Notes: generated from the sequence alone by a model not told the origin. A DNA stretch of 64,000 bases from Diphasiastrum complanatum (GCA_029204225.1 CM055101.1:58269579-58333578); one strand, 5' to 3'; positions 17,960 to 29,850 are shown, counted from the first letter of the stretch. Translations and numbers: made by a program.

Positions 17960-18462
17960 CTGCAAACCAAGGCTTTCAGGGATCCGGGCAGATTATTATA
18001 TTAGTAGATTGCTTACCGTGACGGTAGCGTCCGATTCATGGACAAGGGATCTACCACAATCCATTAGAAATAGGAAGTCAAGCGCTCTGGCTGAGGGATA
18101 GTCCAGACATCCCAACCACAACAGTTGCGGATAGGCTTTTCAAATAGTGATGGGATCTATTCTTCACCAGCAACAGGTGATTTAAGACACTATACTGATG
18201 GTTGTGATACTTGTTTCTTTATGGAGACACATGAGAGCTAGGAGAGAGGTCTACCCTCTTTTTCCCAATTCACGTGAGATTCAGTTTAACATATGGAGAC
18301 CAGATTTGCTAGTGCTAGAGGATCCAGAGTTGGGTGGGGTTTGCATGTTAGTATGATAATTCCCTATGCCAAACTCTCTTGACGATTAGTCAAGATGAGC
18401 ACATGGTGCACATGGATTTGTGGGTCAGGCTTCTTGGTCAAGGTATTGGCTTGGAGAAGGAA

Positions 18463-18750
18463 TGTTGGCGAACCTTTTTGCAAGTCGCGCATAGTGGGTG
18501 TGTTGGAGCTTGTGGCACCTAGAAAAGATGAAAGATATATCTCATAAGCAAAGTTCAAATACATGACAATCTCCATATAAGCTCAAAGTAGACAATGTCC
18601 CTTGTCCCCTAGTACCAGCCTTCTGGGGTCAAAGGAAAGGCAAGTGGCTACGCGGCGGGGATGGGATCCCACGTGCGGCCTGCGAGTGCCCTTTGTGGAT
18701 GCTCTCATCTACTGGACAGGTTGTGCTATTTGTGCCACTGAACTTTGACA
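18463..18750 (+). repeat. TRIM 5' LTR
   Basis: 288 bp, TGTTGGCG...TTTGACA. It is followed directly by the primer-binding site. It is clearly diverged from its partner, so the insertion is old. Confidence 0.9.
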
Positions 18751-18826
18751 TGGTATTAGAGCTAAGTGCGGGTCCTATACGAGCCAAGCGGAGGAGGTGT
18801 TTTCACTATGCTTCCCTGAGTGGGAG

Positions 18827-19102
18827 TGTTAGCGGACTTGTTTGCAAGCCGCGCATAGTGGGGCTATTGGAGCTTGTGGCACCACAAAAGGTGCAAGAAA
18901 TGTGTAATAAGCAAAGTCCATACGCATGACAGCCTCCATATAACCTCAAAGCAGACAATGTTCCCTTCTCCCTTGGCATCAACCTTTTGGGATCAAAGAA
19001 AAGACGGGTGGGGCAGGCAGTAGGGATGGGACCGCGAGTGGCCTTTGTGCATACTCTCGTCTACTGGACCGGTTGTGCTACTTTGTGTTGCGAGCTCTGA
19101 CA
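18827..19102 (+). repeat. TRIM 3' LTR
   Basis: 276 bp, TGTTAGCG...CTCTGACA, with a purine-rich stretch directly upstream and the AGGAA duplication directly downstream. Confidence 0.9.
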
Positions 19103-20058
19103 AGGAAGTCTACTTTACAGCATGTTACTTCCCTCTTGAAACTTCCTCATTTGTGGAGGGCACATGCTCCCTTATCCAAACCTTTCATCAAACATCAGTT
19201 CATATTCAAAGAGAGGACATGTGTTGCTTTTGAGTGATTCCAATGCCTGGACAGCAAATTAATAGGTGGAGATCCATGATGTGGAGGCAGACCCAATACA
19301 TCTCCATGCACTTGAGAGTGGGGAGTTGGGCACCACCAAAGTGTCTCATGCCAAGGATGGTCTGCTCACAACGTATGACAAGCACCTTTTCCATTTGAGT
19401 GAGTGTCGTGAGCTGGTTATATCTAATGACCTGGCTAAACAGTCTGATTCAGGGAACTTCACTTGCCACCCACATAGTGAACATAGTGTCATTGATAATC
19501 TCATGGGGTGGTCGTCACCACCTCATTCCACTTTGTGTCAAATCTCATTGTCTCCCCCACCACATTATCAAGCCACTCATCTTTTTCAAAGACCTATCTG
19601 AGCTGCTGCTAACTAGATCTAGCTAACTAAGAAATTGTTAAAGAATAAAGCGGCACCACTTCTTGAATGCTAGCTTAAGTCCATCCAAACCTTTGTTGAT
19701 TAGATCCTTCCCTTCTTGGTCACCACCAAGATCCACCATACACCTACAAGAGTAGAACACTCAAAAATAAAAGCCACCACATCAAGGTTAGCAATGAGCA
19801 TTACTTTGCACTCCCTAGGTGCACTCCTTACATTAGGTATTGGATATGTCAGCAATGAGCACTGAGGCATAATTCAAACTCTATGCAAATGATGTGGCTC
19901 TAGTCTCCTCGGATTGTCTCCATGCTTTTGTCTCAGAGGGTGAACATTGCGAAGACCAAAGTTATATCGGACTCATATTTTAGAGTTGGATACAATTGGG
20001 TTCCCGATCTTACCACATTATCTGGCTTTCGAACTATCTCATGGCTATAGGTTCGTAC

Positions 20059-20448
20059 TGTTGAAATAAATGCCTATTTTGCCCCTTAAGGCTTGTATAC
20101 TTGTAACTTGTAAGTTGTGCATAAGACATGGGGGTAAAACATTTATGTACATAGTACACCCCACTTGTGCTAATTAGGCAAGTAAATCAAGTAGGTTAAG
20201 GACCCATGTGGGTTCTAGAGCTAGAATTAGCAAGACACCACCTCTATACATAACATGCTATATGTAGCCCAAACTTTGGAGGGGTTTCCACGCCCTACTA
20301 CACTTTGAATATTCATTCATGTTGTGTGAGCTTTGAAGTCCTCTCTCTCTTGTTTTTGTGTTCTACTCCATAGCTGGTTTTCTGAAGCTTTCATAGTGTG
20401 CTTACTATGCTGTTATGATACTCCATAGCTAGGCCTTGGAATTTGACA
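20059..20448 (+). repeat. Copia 5' LTR
   Basis: 390 bp, TGTTGAAATAAATGCC...ATTTGACA, and it appears identical to the 3' LTR. Confidence 0.95.
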
Positions 20449-20460
20449 TGGTATCAGAGC
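20449..20460 (+). promoter_or_regulatory. Primer-binding site (initiator Met tRNA)
   Basis: TGGTATCAGAGC starts at the first base after the LTR. It is complementary to the 3' end of plant initiator-Met tRNA, the usual Copia primer. Confidence 0.9.
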
Positions 20461-20871
20461 AGGTTATGTTGCCTGTGGTGTGGTGAAAGCTTGGACCGGT
20501 TTTTGATCAGATTCCTGCCATTCCTGGAGAGCAGCTTACCTTTGAGGAGGGAGCACTTTTTGTAGGGGCATCTGATCTCTGTGCTATCTGCATGGTTGGA
20601 GTACTGTTGGCAAGGGGAGTACAGGGAGCCAAAAAGTTTCTAATTTGAGACAAAAAATTTTGAGTCTTTTTGGAAAGCCAGGACTGTAGGAGGGCGCTTT
20701 CTACAGTGGGGACTTCAGTGAAAGTTCTGAGTGGATCTTGGACAAGGGCTAGGACAGCCATACAGGGGGATAGTTTCAAATCCAGATGCTGAGGGTTATT
20801 GAGCAAGTGGCTGCATACCCTAGTTGGGTGAAAACCCCAGTTTGCCTTTTGTGTTTTATTTCTATCCAGCT

Positions 20872-21741
20872 ATGTCTAGTCTTGCAGAGAGCATGCTGAG
20901 TGAAGCCAGCCGGCTTGATGGCCTTAGCATATGGAAATTCAAGATCAAGAACATTCTTGAAGACAAAGAATGTTGGAAGCTTGTGACAGGTGAGGAGCCT
21001 GTTCCAACATCTGAACTTGAACTTAAGGACTATATCAAGAGAGGGGAAAAGGCACACAGAATCATCAACATGTCAGGTCAGCCAAAGGGCCTGTGGATGC
21101 ATGGCACATTCTTTGTGCATTGTATGAGACAGCAAGTACAACCAGGTTTCTCTACTTGAAGAACAAGTTGTATACTCTCAGAATGGAGACAGGGGAGACA
21201 GTTACTGATCATCTTACTAAGATTCAGGATATTAGATATCAGCTTTCTGTACTTGGAGAGTCTATTGCTGACAAAGACTTGGTGCCAATAGTTCTGAATA
21301 GCTTGTCATATGCTTATCAGAACTTTGTAATGATGATATCAGTGAGAGAGAAGATCCCTACCTATGAAGAAGTCTATGGTCTCTTGTTACAGGAGGAGAT
21401 GAGGAGAGTTAATCTCTCCAAGAGGGAAGATTTCCAGGAGCATGCCTTTGCTTCTAAGAAGAAGCAAAATCCAGCTAAGGATAAGAAGAAAGGTAAAGGC
21501 AAGAACAAAGGAACACCACAAACACTTGAGCAAGGAATGGAGAACATGCAGATGTCAGAAACACAACCCTCCTCGAATACTTCTTCCACACCTCGAAGGA
21601 AGGGGAATTGCAATTACTGTGGTAAATATGGACACTTTGCTTTTGAGTGCAGGAAGAAGCTTGCAGACCAAAAGAAGGGCACAAAGAAGCAAGGAGGAAA
21701 TGTTGTTGAGAGTGTTGCAAGAGAGGAGCAGAGTGACATAA
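20872..21741 (+). pseudogene. Copia gag with one frame break
   Basis: The reading frame starts with MSSLAESM at 20872 and has a gag motif LDGLSIWKFKIKNIL. Near 21,095 the frame changes by one base (consistent with loss of a single G) and gag continues in the next frame. A zinc knuckle CNYCGKYGHFAFEC (CX2CX4HX4C) lies at about 21,610. The product would form the particle and bind RNA. Without a shift, translation stops at 21,159. Confidence 0.85.
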
Positions 21742-24700
21742 GGCAAGCTGAGTTATTCTCTGTTGCATTGGCTTCACAAGCTACAACAGGTGGTTGGTAC
21801 ATTGACTCAGGTGCTTCAAAGCACATGACCCCTCATAGGGATTGGTTTGATACCTTTGTGGGGATTAGTGATGGACAAGAGGTGTGCCTAGGTGACAACT
21901 CAACACACAAGGTCAAGGGAAAGGGCACAGTACCTGTAAAGCTTCCATCAGGAGAAGTCAAAGTCATTAAGAATGTCTTATATGTACCAAGACTTGCTAA
22001 AAATCTTCTTTCAGTAGGAGCTATCACTCAACAAAATATGAAAGTAGAATTTGATGCTACTTCTTGTCTTGTGTTGGACTTGAGTGATAATATGAAGGTT
22101 GTGGCCAAAGGATTGCAGGAAGATAATCTATACAGGTTATACACTTCTATCCCTAGTCAATATGCTTATACAGCAAAAGGAAGGGATGTGGATAGGTTGT
22201 GGCATGAGAGGTATGGACATCTTGGCTACCAAAGCATGCAGGTGTTGAACCAGCATCATATGGTGGAGGGGCTTCCAGTTGTTAAGCCAAGCTCCTCAGT
22301 TTGCGAGGCTTGCGCTATGGGAAAACAGCAAAGACATAAGTTTCCCAAGGAAAGCACCACCAGGGCAGCAGGCATACTTGACTTGATACATTCAGATTTG
22401 TGGGGGCCAACCCAAACAATATCTGCACGGGGGGCATATTACTTTATGACCTTTATTGATGACTTCTCACGCAAGATTTGGATTTATTTCTTGAAGTTAA
22501 AATCTGAAGCATTCAAGTACTTCCTGCATTTCAAAGCTTTGGTAGAAGAACATTCAGGAAAGAAGATAAAGATGCTCAGGTTAGACGGTGGTGGAGAGTT
22601 CATTAAGACAGAATTTGTGGAATTCTGCAAAGCCAATGGGATCAAAAGGCAGCTTCCAGCTCCTCATACCCCTCAGCAAAACGGCGTAGCAGAGAGAAAG
22701 AACCGAACTATTGTGGAGTGTGCAAGGTGCATGCTCAAGGCAAAGGGGTTGCCCAACTCTTTTTGGGGCGAGGCAATGCACACAGCAGTGTTTCTGTTGA
22801 ATAGAAGTCCAACAAAAGCTGTGGAAGGCAAGACTCCAGAAGAGGCATTTAGCGGCATTAAGCCCAAGGTAGGCGCTTTGCGAGTGTTTGGTTGTACGGC
22901 CTATGCCCATATTCCCAAGGATAACAAGAAGAAGCTGGATGCAAAATCAGCAAAGAGTATTTTCTTGGGATACAGTGAAGAAAGCAAAGCTTACAAACTT
23001 TACGATCTTACTAGCAAGAAGAGGATCATAAGTCGAGATGTGATCTTTGAAGAAGATCAAACGCCTCCTATAGAGGAACTTGAGATGGAGGATGGTACAA
23101 GTGAATTTGTGCCAATACTTGATGACCCACATCCATATGTTGGGGAGCCTCAGGATGATCATATGAGTGATCAAGAGGAAGAATCCGAGGAGGCTAGGAA
23201 GCGGAAGGAAAGGGGCAAATCTGTTGAGTCCTATTCACCGTCTTCATCACCAACTGCAAGGAAGAAGTTTCCCAAGTGGTATTGGCAAACTGTGCAGGAC
23301 GGTTTGATATTGGATGAGGGAGAGAGCAGCAATCCAGGGGCTAGGAGGTCTCAAAGGCAAGCCCAGCAGCATGAACACCAGGAGACAAACTATGCACTTA
23401 TGACTACTATTTTGGATTCACAAGATCCACATAAATTCGTTTAGGCAGCAGATGAGAAGGTATGGCAACATGCTATGCAAGAGGAGTACGACTCCATTCT
23501 CAAGAATGATACATGGGATTTGGTAAAGTTACCAAAAGGGAAGCGTCCTATTGGCTGTAAGTGGGTCTACAGGACCAAATACAAATCTGATGGGAGCATC
23601 GAAAAGCATAAGGCAAGGTTGGTTGCTAAAGGCTATGCACAGAAGGAGGGCTTGGACTATGATGAGACGTTTGCACCGGTAGCTAAGATGACGTCTATCA
23701 GGTTGGTTTTAGCATTGGCTGCATTTTTTGGTTGGGAGGTCCATCAAATGGACGTGAAGAGTGCTTTTCTTAATGGACAGTTGGCTGAAGAAGTCTACAT
23801 GGAACAGCCACAAGGTTTTAAGGCTAAGGGCAAGGAAGTATGGTATGCAGGCTTAAGAAGGCCTTATATGGTTTGAAGCAGGCACCCAGGGCCTGGTATA
23901 GTCGTATTGACGACTATTTTGCCAAGGAGCAATTCATAAAGAGTCAGTCGGATTGCAACCTGTTCGTGAAGGAGGAAGATGGGAACATTGTTTTGATAGT
24001 TCTCTATGTGGATGACTTGGTCATCACGGGTAACAATGGGCAGCTTATTGAAAAGGTGAAGGCTCATTTATCAAATGAGTTCGAGATGAAGGATTTGGGC
24101 TTAATCCACTATTGTCTTGGTTTGGAGGTTTGGAAAAAGGAAAACTGTGTGTTTATTTCCCAAGCCAATTATGCATGTGAAGTTTTGAACAGGTTCAACA
24201 TGCAGGATTGCAAACCCGTTTCCACGCCCATTGATACCAGCAGTAAGCCATCCAGAGATGATGGCACTCCTTTTGTGGACGAGACTCTTTATAGGCAGCT
24301 TGTGGGTAGCCTGATTTATCTCACCACTACGAGACCAGACATTTCCTATGCGGTTGGTGTAGCAAGCCAGTTCATGAGTTCTCCAACTGAAGCACATTGG
24401 AAAGCAGCCAAGAGGGTTTTGAGGTATGTCAAAGGGACAACCTGCTATGGGATTGAGTACACAGATGACGGAAAGCTTCAGCTTGGAGGCTTTACTGATT
24501 CGGATTGGGCAGGTGATAGGGATGATCGAAAGTCGACCACAGGTTACACTTTTAACCTTGGTTCAGGGGCCATTTCTTGGTGTAGCAAGAAACAGCCCAC
24601 AGTTACCTTATCATCGACAGAGGCTGAGTACAGGGCAGTGGCAAAAGCTACCTGCGAGGCAATATGGCTCAGGAGACTTCTTGGGGAGGTGCAGATTCCA

Positions 24701-24973
24701 CAGGATGGTCCTACTATTCTTCCGTGTGACAGCCAGAGTTGCATCCAGCTTGCCAAAAATCCTGTGTACCATGCTCGTACGAAGCATATTGAGGTGGATC
24801 AACACTTCTTACGAGAGAAGATACAAAGCGGAGAAATTCAGCTCGAGTACTGTGATACCAACGAACAAGCAGCAGATATCTTTACTAAGGCACTTAGTAG
24901 AGAAAAATTTGAAAAGTTTCGTAGCATGCTAGGTGTTGGTATGAACAAAATAGCCATTGAGGGGGGGTGTTGA
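21742..24973 (+). pseudogene. Copia pol (protease, integrase, RT, RNase H) with a stop and a frameshift
   Basis: The protease shows WYIDSGASKHMT (about 21,796). The integrase shows LWHERYGHL, CEACAMGKQ, DLIHSDLWGP, RLDGGGEF (an unusual variant of the common DNGGE) and NGVAERKNRT. The reverse transcriptase shows KARLVAKGY, VHQMDVKSAFLNG, LYGLKQAPRAWY and LYVDDLVITG (about 24,001). The RNase H shows DSDWAGDRDDRKSTTGY, SSTEAEY and ARTKHIEVDQHF. An in-frame UAG at 23442-23444 separates integrase and reverse transcriptase. A GTATG-GTATG duplication near 23,845 shifts the frame inside the reverse transcriptase. The final codons read through the polypurine tract, and the stop TGA lies within the first six bases of the 3' LTR. 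Confidence 0.9.
24959..24967 (+). promoter_or_regulatory. Polypurine tract
   Basis: GAGGGGGGG directly precedes the TG of the 3' LTR. This is the plus-strand primer of LTR elements. It is also translated as the end of pol. Confidence 0.85.
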
Positions 24974-25357
24974 AATAAATGCCTATTTTGCCCCTTAAGG
25001 CTTGTATACTTGTAACTTGTAAGTTGTGCATAAGACATGGGGGTAAAACATTTATGTACATAGTACACCCCACTTGTGCTAATTAGGCAAGTAAATCAAG
25101 TAGGTTAAGGACCCATGTGGGTTCTAGAGCTAGAATTAGCAAGACACCACCTCTATACATAACATGCTATATGTAGCCCAAACTTTGGAGGGGTTTCCAC
25201 GCCCTACTACACTTTGAATATTCATTCATGTTGTGTGAGCTTTGAAGTCCTCTCTCTCTTGTTTTTGTGTTCTACTCCATAGCTGGTTTTCTGAAGCTTT
25301 CATAGTGTGCTTACTATGCTGTTATGATACTCCATAGCTAGGCCTTGGAATTTGACA
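24968..25357 (+). repeat. Copia 3' LTR
   Basis: 390 bp, same sequence as the 5' LTR. Decayed LINE sequence follows from 25,358. Confidence 0.95.
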
Positions 25358-25898
25358 CATACTTGGTCAGCTTCATATTTCTTCTAACCAGCTTGGGATT
25401 GAGACTAGACGGTTCCAAGGTATTCTGAGAGAGGACAGGATCTGTCAGCTATGTTCCCCAGATGAGGTGAAGTCTGAGGAACACTTCATCTTCCGATGCC
25501 CTACCTATTATGAAATTAGAGGGAGATATCATTGCTCATTTCGAGACATGCTAATTACATTGCGCTCACTCATCACATATGAGGATCCACATTGTGTGGC
25601 ACTTATGGTACGGGAGATGTTCTTATTACAACAGGACTAATGTCAAACAAAGCAGCGGAGTCACCCAACACCACAGCTCCAAATTACATCCTTCTTCTCG
25701 AGAAGGAGATCTAGGACAGATCCAGAGTCAGCTGTGTCGGTGGTGATAATGATAAGGATGATGAAGATACACATGCACACACACAAAGAGATCAGAGACA
25801 ATACATTAGACAGTCATGTTGCGGTCCGAGCTATCCGACCTACCATGAGGAGACACATCTCATCACAAGTCTTCCACACAACGCCAGAAGCACACTCC

Positions 25899-27250
25899 AG
25901 AGCAAACCTCTAAAGTGTTGATAGAAGGAGAGCCAAAGATTATATTTTGAGTAGTCAGGCAAGTGTTTAAGACCAGGCCTCCGGAAGGTAATTGTTCTGA
26001 GGTCAACATTAGTTGACCACACCCCTCATTTGTTTAACAGGACTGTTGTAAAGAGGTGAGGCACATAAATAGGTACGTCTTTTACACTCGAAAGATCACT
26101 GACAATAGCATGCGATCAGCTGCCCGCAACTTCTTGAAGTAACACTACTTGACTCCCTCTCACACCAAAAGTCTTTCATGAAACTAACCAAAAATCCCTT
26201 GATCCTAAAAGGACCCAAAGAAAGGAAACTTCATGTGAGTATGGTTCAAACTCTAACATGGTGAGACAAAGTTAATTTGACCATGAGAGCATCAATCACA
26301 CAAAATTCTTTCGAAAAGATTTTATACTAACTCGTGGTGGTGGTAAATTACAAGAACCACCAATGAGCCAGTTGTACAAAAATTCTTTACAAGAGGCAAG
26401 ATTTATCATAAAACTTACTTTATGACTTTGATACCATCAAGAACAAGAACCTAAACATTAAGAAATTGTTGGAATATTTATATAATGAAGCGCAACGAAG
26501 AAAAACTTGACTACAACCATACATGAAGGAATTCTTATTTTATTTTACTTTCTTTATTACCAATAGCAATAACCAATATTGAAAGGTGAAAAGAAAGCCA
26601 CACAGCAACTTAATAGGCGATAAATTGTAAACTCAAGCAAACTCCAAAAGCCTTTTGAAACAAGAGCTAGATAGAGGAAAGGAGAATATACAGGTGAACT
26701 AGAAGTAAAAGATTACCCTTAATAAGCAATGGACCAAGAACTCAAACAAAGTTCCAAGAAGAAGGGGAAAAAGAAAAGCCATATATAGAAATAGAAGATA
26801 CAAAAGGAAAACATAGGAAAAAAAATAGAAATTTGATATTAAAAAAAAAATTATCACGAAACAACAAGAACCTTACCAACATGACATCAAGCAAGAGATG
26901 TTAGTGCTGATTAGTAAAATATCAAACTAGCTATAGGGGCATGCGCACCCTCTCAAGAATCGCCAATAAGAACATACAGATGGCCACTACTTGGACGAAA
27001 ATTTATTAGGAATATGCATGCCCGCTAAAGTGACAGAAAAATATCTATTTGTAAAATTAGAATATATCCAATTTCACAAATTTTTTATTGAGAAGTCAGT
27101 GATGTCATACATGCAACCACAAAATTCAAAGGATCTATATCGAAACAATAATATAGAATCCGATAAACAAAAAATCTTAGCCAAACAACATTGCCTATGT
27201 CTCATCAGTACCCAAGCACAAGTTGCTAACTGGGTTTTGAAAGAATCCAA
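25899..27250 (+). repeat. Dispersed repeat, copy B (1.35 kb)
   Basis: It starts AGAGCAAACCTCTAAAGTG, exactly where recognisable LINE sequence ends, and runs to TTGCTAACTGGGTTTTGAAAG. It matches 8,209-9,551 along its length with many substitutions and a few indels. It is non-coding. The sharp left boundary at the same base in both copies suggests a true element end. Confidence 0.7.
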
Positions 27251-28340
27251 TGTTTACACGGATGGTCAGGTTCGGTAAACTGATCATGTACCTAGCAGTT
27301 CCCGCAAATAGGGAACTGGGGCCCTTGGTCATGGGAGCATCTCGGGGCCTCATCCACACCAATTGGGGAAAATTGAAACATGGATTGAAGCTTTATGAAT
27401 TTGGTTTTTGCAATTTTTCTAGCATGATTGGTCAAGCTCTTTTGAAATTTTGGGAATTGAATATAGAGTATGGGATTAGGACATATTGGATGCCTTTTTG
27501 GCAAATATGGACCTGAATCTTAATGTGGAAATACTCTATTTTCTAGTTCTGATTCTTGGTGCTTTCATAAGAAACGATTAGAGAAATTTTTACTCTTTAT
27601 TAAATAATCTTGACTTGCTGGCTTTTTGACAAAATTCTGATTCTTTTTGGAAGGTTGTTTATGGTTTTTGGCTTTAAGTATCTGTATTTTTGGTGAAAGT
27701 GAATGGAAACTAGAAAAAATTCAGTGAGATTCCTTCTCAAACATAAAAAGTCCATTTCAGGATTGCTTTGAAAAGGAATGTGTTGCTTTTCTTTTTTCCA
27801 CCATACTTTTGCAAAAAAGAGATGAGTTAAGCAATCTGTTCAGGAAAAAGGAACAACAAACTCTGGTTTTGTAAAGCTGCAAAAGGCCTGCCTATTCACA
27901 CCTACTTGATGGCATACAAAGGACAGGTAGTCTTTTCACATCTAGTTAATCTGAAAAAGCCAAAAAAGAAAAGAAAGCTTCAGAACAAATTTGTTTTCAA
28001 ATACTTCGGGTTGTTAATCTGAAAATCAGAAGAAAGGCTTCTAAAACCTGTAAACTGGAGCAAACTAAACCTTTCTTTCCAGTGTTCTTGCTGAGAGGGC
28101 AGAATACAGGATTTCAGAAGGGTTTCTCAGGCTTCTAAGATTCTAAAAGACAGAAGGTTCTGCCCGTAGTCAGAATCAGAGAAATTTTAGGATTTTCAGA
28201 TTGTTGCATAAAGCATACAAAAAAAAAAAAAAAGAGTTGAAGAGGGCATTCAATGGACCGGCTGCCCGTTCTCGAACCTGATAGGCCACCAACCTCCCTA
28301 CGGATTGCAGCACCTGCATGAATCACAAAACTCTCTCTCT
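27251..28340. other. Unassigned sequence
   Basis: I see no recognisable gene. It holds an A15 run near 28,219-28,233 and a short (CT)n tract at about 28,331-28,345, directly before the next LINE fragment. Confidence 0.5.
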
Positions 28341-28356
28341 CTCTACTAGGTGAGGT

Positions 28357-29850
28357 TTGCAGGTCAACACTGAGAAGACCAAAATTATGGTCTTCAACAC
28401 ATCCAGGGCTTTCATGCAACGACAGGAGCTTTTTCTAGATGGACAGACGTTGGAGATTGTGTCATCCTACACCTATCTCGGAGTTCTTTTCACTGGTCCC
28501 ATATTTGGTTCTTTTCACAGCCAGCCTTGGGAAGGGACATGCCTCCTTGGTCCAGCTTGAGCGTGCCTGCTTCCAGAGATCTGTTCGGGATGCCCCGAGT
28601 AAGTGTCGGCTATTTGATACTTTTGTCTCCCCTACTGCACTGTATGCCGCAGAGACATGGTACCCAGCAGTCACCTCTGCTTATTGGGCCAGTATCTCAT
28701 GCCTCCAGGTCCTTATGTTATCACGGAGAAGTTTCCAAGTTTGGAGACCCTTCAAGGATGCAGTTCCACCTTTACAATTTGATGCCATCTTCCGACTCAT
28801 CACATATATACAGCGCCTCCGGCTACTACCCACTAATGCACAGAGATATCCACAGGCGGCACTCATATCATCTCAGCACCTCCACAGTTTGGGTTATCAC
28901 TTATCATGGTTCACACAGGCAGCACGTCTATTGGATACATTTGACATATCACAGACCTTCAGCGGGTGCACATGATTATATTAGACGGTTCCTCTAAAGA
29001 GCATACCTTCGCCGCACATGGCAAGGTTACGATGTGATCTGGAGCTGTATATCAAGGTGAATAGATGGTTGGTGTAGGTCCTGGCGTAGTAAAAACATCT
29101 CTCTGATCATAAGTGCAACACATCTCGGGTCATCATATGCTATAAGGGACCGCAGTGTGACAGGAGTCTCTCTGAAGAGGCAGTGGTATCCCCCTCTAAT
29201 CTCGTAGTAGATTGGGCATCTGAACAAAAAGTGCTCCTATGACTCCACCTCAGATAGTAAGCATAACTGGCAGATCCGCTCCTCACGTGAGATGCCCTGG
29301 AAATGTCCAATCTCAATCTCAAGCTGATGTGATGAGACACGTGGCTGACCTAATGTGAATCTCAAGCCATTAGATAGTCCAGAGTGTAAATAACGTGGTC
29401 GAACTGGGATCCCACGACATTCATCTCCAAGAAATGAGTCCTGTAATAGTCGGGTTTAACCCGCCGGAAATCACGGATGGATGATGATAGTGGCGACGAC
29501 AGTGACTCTCTATTACACAGAGACCAGAGACGACGCACTACTCAGGTTGCCCGTAGAGCCACTACTCAGAGACGACCTTCTTGGCGATGTCAGCAACATC
29601 TATCGAGACCACCTCCAGGCGTTATACCCATCACATCTTTCTTCCACAGCAGCGATACTTGATGGCACAAGGTTATATACTATTGGCAGTATTAGACCCT
29701 TGCTTTTTAGACCTACTTCATGTTCGTAATATAGTATATTGGCATTTCATTTCTTTTCTATTACGAAGATGTTTCACACGCTCCTACTGTACCACACACT
29801 TGACATGTACTTTTTCGTCTCATATGTACATCCGAGGTATCCATAGGCTA
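28357..29850 (+). mobile_element. 5'-truncated LINE fragment with an internal inversion
   Basis: It begins within the reverse transcriptase with LQVNTEKTKIMVFNTS and SSYTYLGVLFTGP, matching the intact LINE. The frame changes near 28,515, and it continues with FVSPTALYAAETWYP and FRLITYIQRLR. The knuckle region follows in reverse orientation. The end of the ORF and a 3' UTR-like stretch (CTTGACATGTACTTTTTC, about 29,793) are again on plus. A (CT)n tract touches its left side. Confidence 0.75.
29026..29470 (-). pseudogene. Inverted piece of LINE ORF2 (zinc-knuckle region)
   Basis: Read on the minus strand it gives SSHQLEIEIGHF, an ICQLC half-knuckle, FLFRCPIYYEIRGGYHC and VALMIREMFLLRQD. These are the segments that should follow the plus-strand part ending near 29,030. 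The order shows an internal inversion of about 445 bp within the fragment, not a separate insertion. Confidence 0.75.

Larger units (their letters stand above)
18463..19102 (+). mobile_element. TRIM (terminal-repeat retrotransposon in miniature)
   Basis: Two LTRs (18463-18750 and 18827-19102, 288 and 276 bp) both begin TGTT(G/A)GCG and end (T/C)TGACA. Only 76 bp separate them. The inner segment starts with TGGTATTAGAGC (18751-18762), a one-mismatch form of the initiator-Met tRNA primer site, and ends with the purine-rich GAGTGGGAG. A perfect 5 bp target duplication AGGAA lies at 18458-18462 and 19103-19107. The host sequence on both sides is the endonuclease region of a LINE. The element encodes nothing and would need another element's proteins to move. 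Confidence 0.9.
20059..25357 (+). mobile_element. Copia LTR retrotransposon, young but with three ORF lesions
   Basis: Two 390 bp LTRs (20059-20448, 24968-25357) look identical by eye, which means recent insertion. The flanks CGTAC (20054-20058) and CATAC (25358-25362) are a 5 bp target duplication with one mismatch. The primer site TGGTATCAGAGC follows the 5' LTR, and the polypurine tract GAGGGGGGG precedes the 3' LTR. The order gag, protease, integrase, RT, RNase H is that of Copia. The coding region has a frame change near 21,095, an in-frame UAG at 23,442 and a 5 bp tandem duplication near 23,845, so this copy cannot make the full polyprotein. It sits inside the decayed LINE. Confidence 0.95.
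17960..25898 (+). mobile_element. Decayed LINE of the same family, split by a TRIM and a Copia element
   Basis: Remnants follow the order of the intact LINE: the ORF1 end (RDLPQ, about 18048), the endonuclease start (LRIGFSNSDG, then METHES, about 18131-18240), CYFPLETSSF (19,107-19,150), SDSNAW (about 19,233), TCHPHSEHSVIDN (about 19,459), a YANDVAL reverse transcriptase remnant (about 19,886), then, after the Copia insertion, IETRR and the knuckle CQLC..DEV...EEHFIFRC (25,447-25,500). Many stops and frameshifts and a deletion of most of the reverse transcriptase make it dead. The TRIM interrupts the endonuclease, and the Copia element interrupts the sequence just before the knuckle. Confidence 0.8.
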
